Of a stretch of DNA of 43,677 nt, positions 43,528 through 43,677 are shown one piece after another. The stretch is taken from NCBI RefSeq assembly GCF_013449735.1, contig NZ_JACBNY010000017.1, positions 1 through 43,677 of the forward strand. Reading direction: 5' to 3'. The DNA is from Pseudolactococcus laudensis. Its GTDB lineage: Bacteria > Bacillota > Bacilli > Lactobacillales > Streptococcaceae. Numbering within the stretch: position 1 is the stretch's first letter; each line of letters begins with the position of its first letter. The notes beneath the pieces were generated by a model. It saw nothing but the letters and a program-made list of their open reading frames with translations, had not been told where the DNA came from and ran no database searches. Both the position numbers and the translations under genes were made by a program.

Positions 43528-43677
43528 TGACCCCAAAAATATAGACTTAATTGGAAAGTCAACGAAAAACTAGACACGGAGTTAAGAGAATTTAAGAATT
43601 ATATTTTTCAAAGTCTTTTGGAGACTTGTAATCAAGAGCTGAATGCATCCTTTTTGTATTGTAATAGGTCTCAATGT
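43528..43677 (-). mobile_element. End of an IS3-family insertion sequence
   Basis: The DNA from TGACCCCAAAAATATAGAC has the look of an IS3-family terminal inverted repeat, and the transposase gene ends 64 nt inside it on the minus strand. The element runs off the right edge. The exact end and any target duplication cannot be set from one side. Confidence 0.7.
43592..43677 (-). CDS. IS3-family transposase, C-terminal fragment (cut by the window edge)
   Basis: The last 27 codons read IETYYNTKRMHSALDYKSP and then KDFEKYNS before TAA. The YYNTKRMHSAL motif is the classic C-terminal end of the DDE transposase (OrfB) of IS3-group elements, including the region just after the catalytic Glu. Only the end is in the window, so completeness is unknown. 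The gene runs towards hup. Confidence 0.88.
   Translation of the reverse strand, partial: IETYYNTKRMHSALDYKSPKDFEKYNS

Overview
The window looks like a low-GC Firmicute of the family Streptococcaceae, most likely a Lactococcus of the piscium/raffinolactis type. The basis is gene content and order (tdk, prfA, prmC, tsaC, glyA, nucleoid-associated protein, lysozyme-like protein; truA-thiD; ypmR-ypmS-hup; a fused pabB-pabC), AT-rich codon use, and frequent extended -10 promoters (TGnTATAAT). The species is an inference; no rRNA is present.

Layout. (1) 1-3900: the right end of an integrative mobile element. It carries a cell-wall hydrolase gene broken at a T7 run, two unknown small genes (one with an in-frame stop), a tRNA-like fold, a small excisionase-like protein and a tyrosine integrase, and it ends upstream of tdk. 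(2) 3965-11600: a tightly packed housekeeping run, tdk, acetyltransferase, prfA, a cysteine-free mutY, prmC, tsaC, glyA, a nucleoid-associated protein and a lysozyme-like protein, with 4-11 nt overlaps in the middle. (3) 11600-16180: folate/one-carbon and translation genes as single transcripts: pabBC, metF, acylphosphatase (minus strand), a TrmH-family methyltransferase, and rpsD with a structured leader. (4) 16181-16482: an unusual block of palindromes after rpsD. (5) 16712-20773: azlCD, a MarR regulator with three repeated operator-like sites, and a MacB-type ABC transporter. (6) 20918-29482: a lipoprotein, truA-thiD, a TIGR01440 protein, a deleted Eis-type acetyltransferase, a P-type ATPase, a membrane protein, and pyrG with a CTP-sensing attenuator. 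(7) 29642-33920: an ankyrin protein, a DUF2929 protein and dnaE. (8) 34115-39713: a Type III restriction-modification island (mod, rhuM, res) in which res has an in-frame stop and mod has altered catalytic motifs. (9) 39811-43677: hemolysin III family, degV, ypmR, ypmS, hup, then the end of an IS3-family element.

How the parts work together. The prfA-prmC pair makes release factor 1 and its glutamine methyltransferase; tsaC and trmH act on RNA modification. glyA, pabBC and metF feed one-carbon metabolism. The accessory parts (mobile element, res, eis-like gene) show several independent lesions, so much of the accessory DNA seems to be decaying.

Most noteworthy: a canonical T TTT TTA slippery heptamer at the break in the hydrolase gene; a tRNA-like fold next to the excisionase gene; three genes (metF, trmH-family, truA) whose -10 box lies exactly 6 nt before the start codon, predicting leaderless mRNAs; a two-module palindromic block after rpsD; a MutY without any cysteine; and a Type III system that appears inactivated at two genes.
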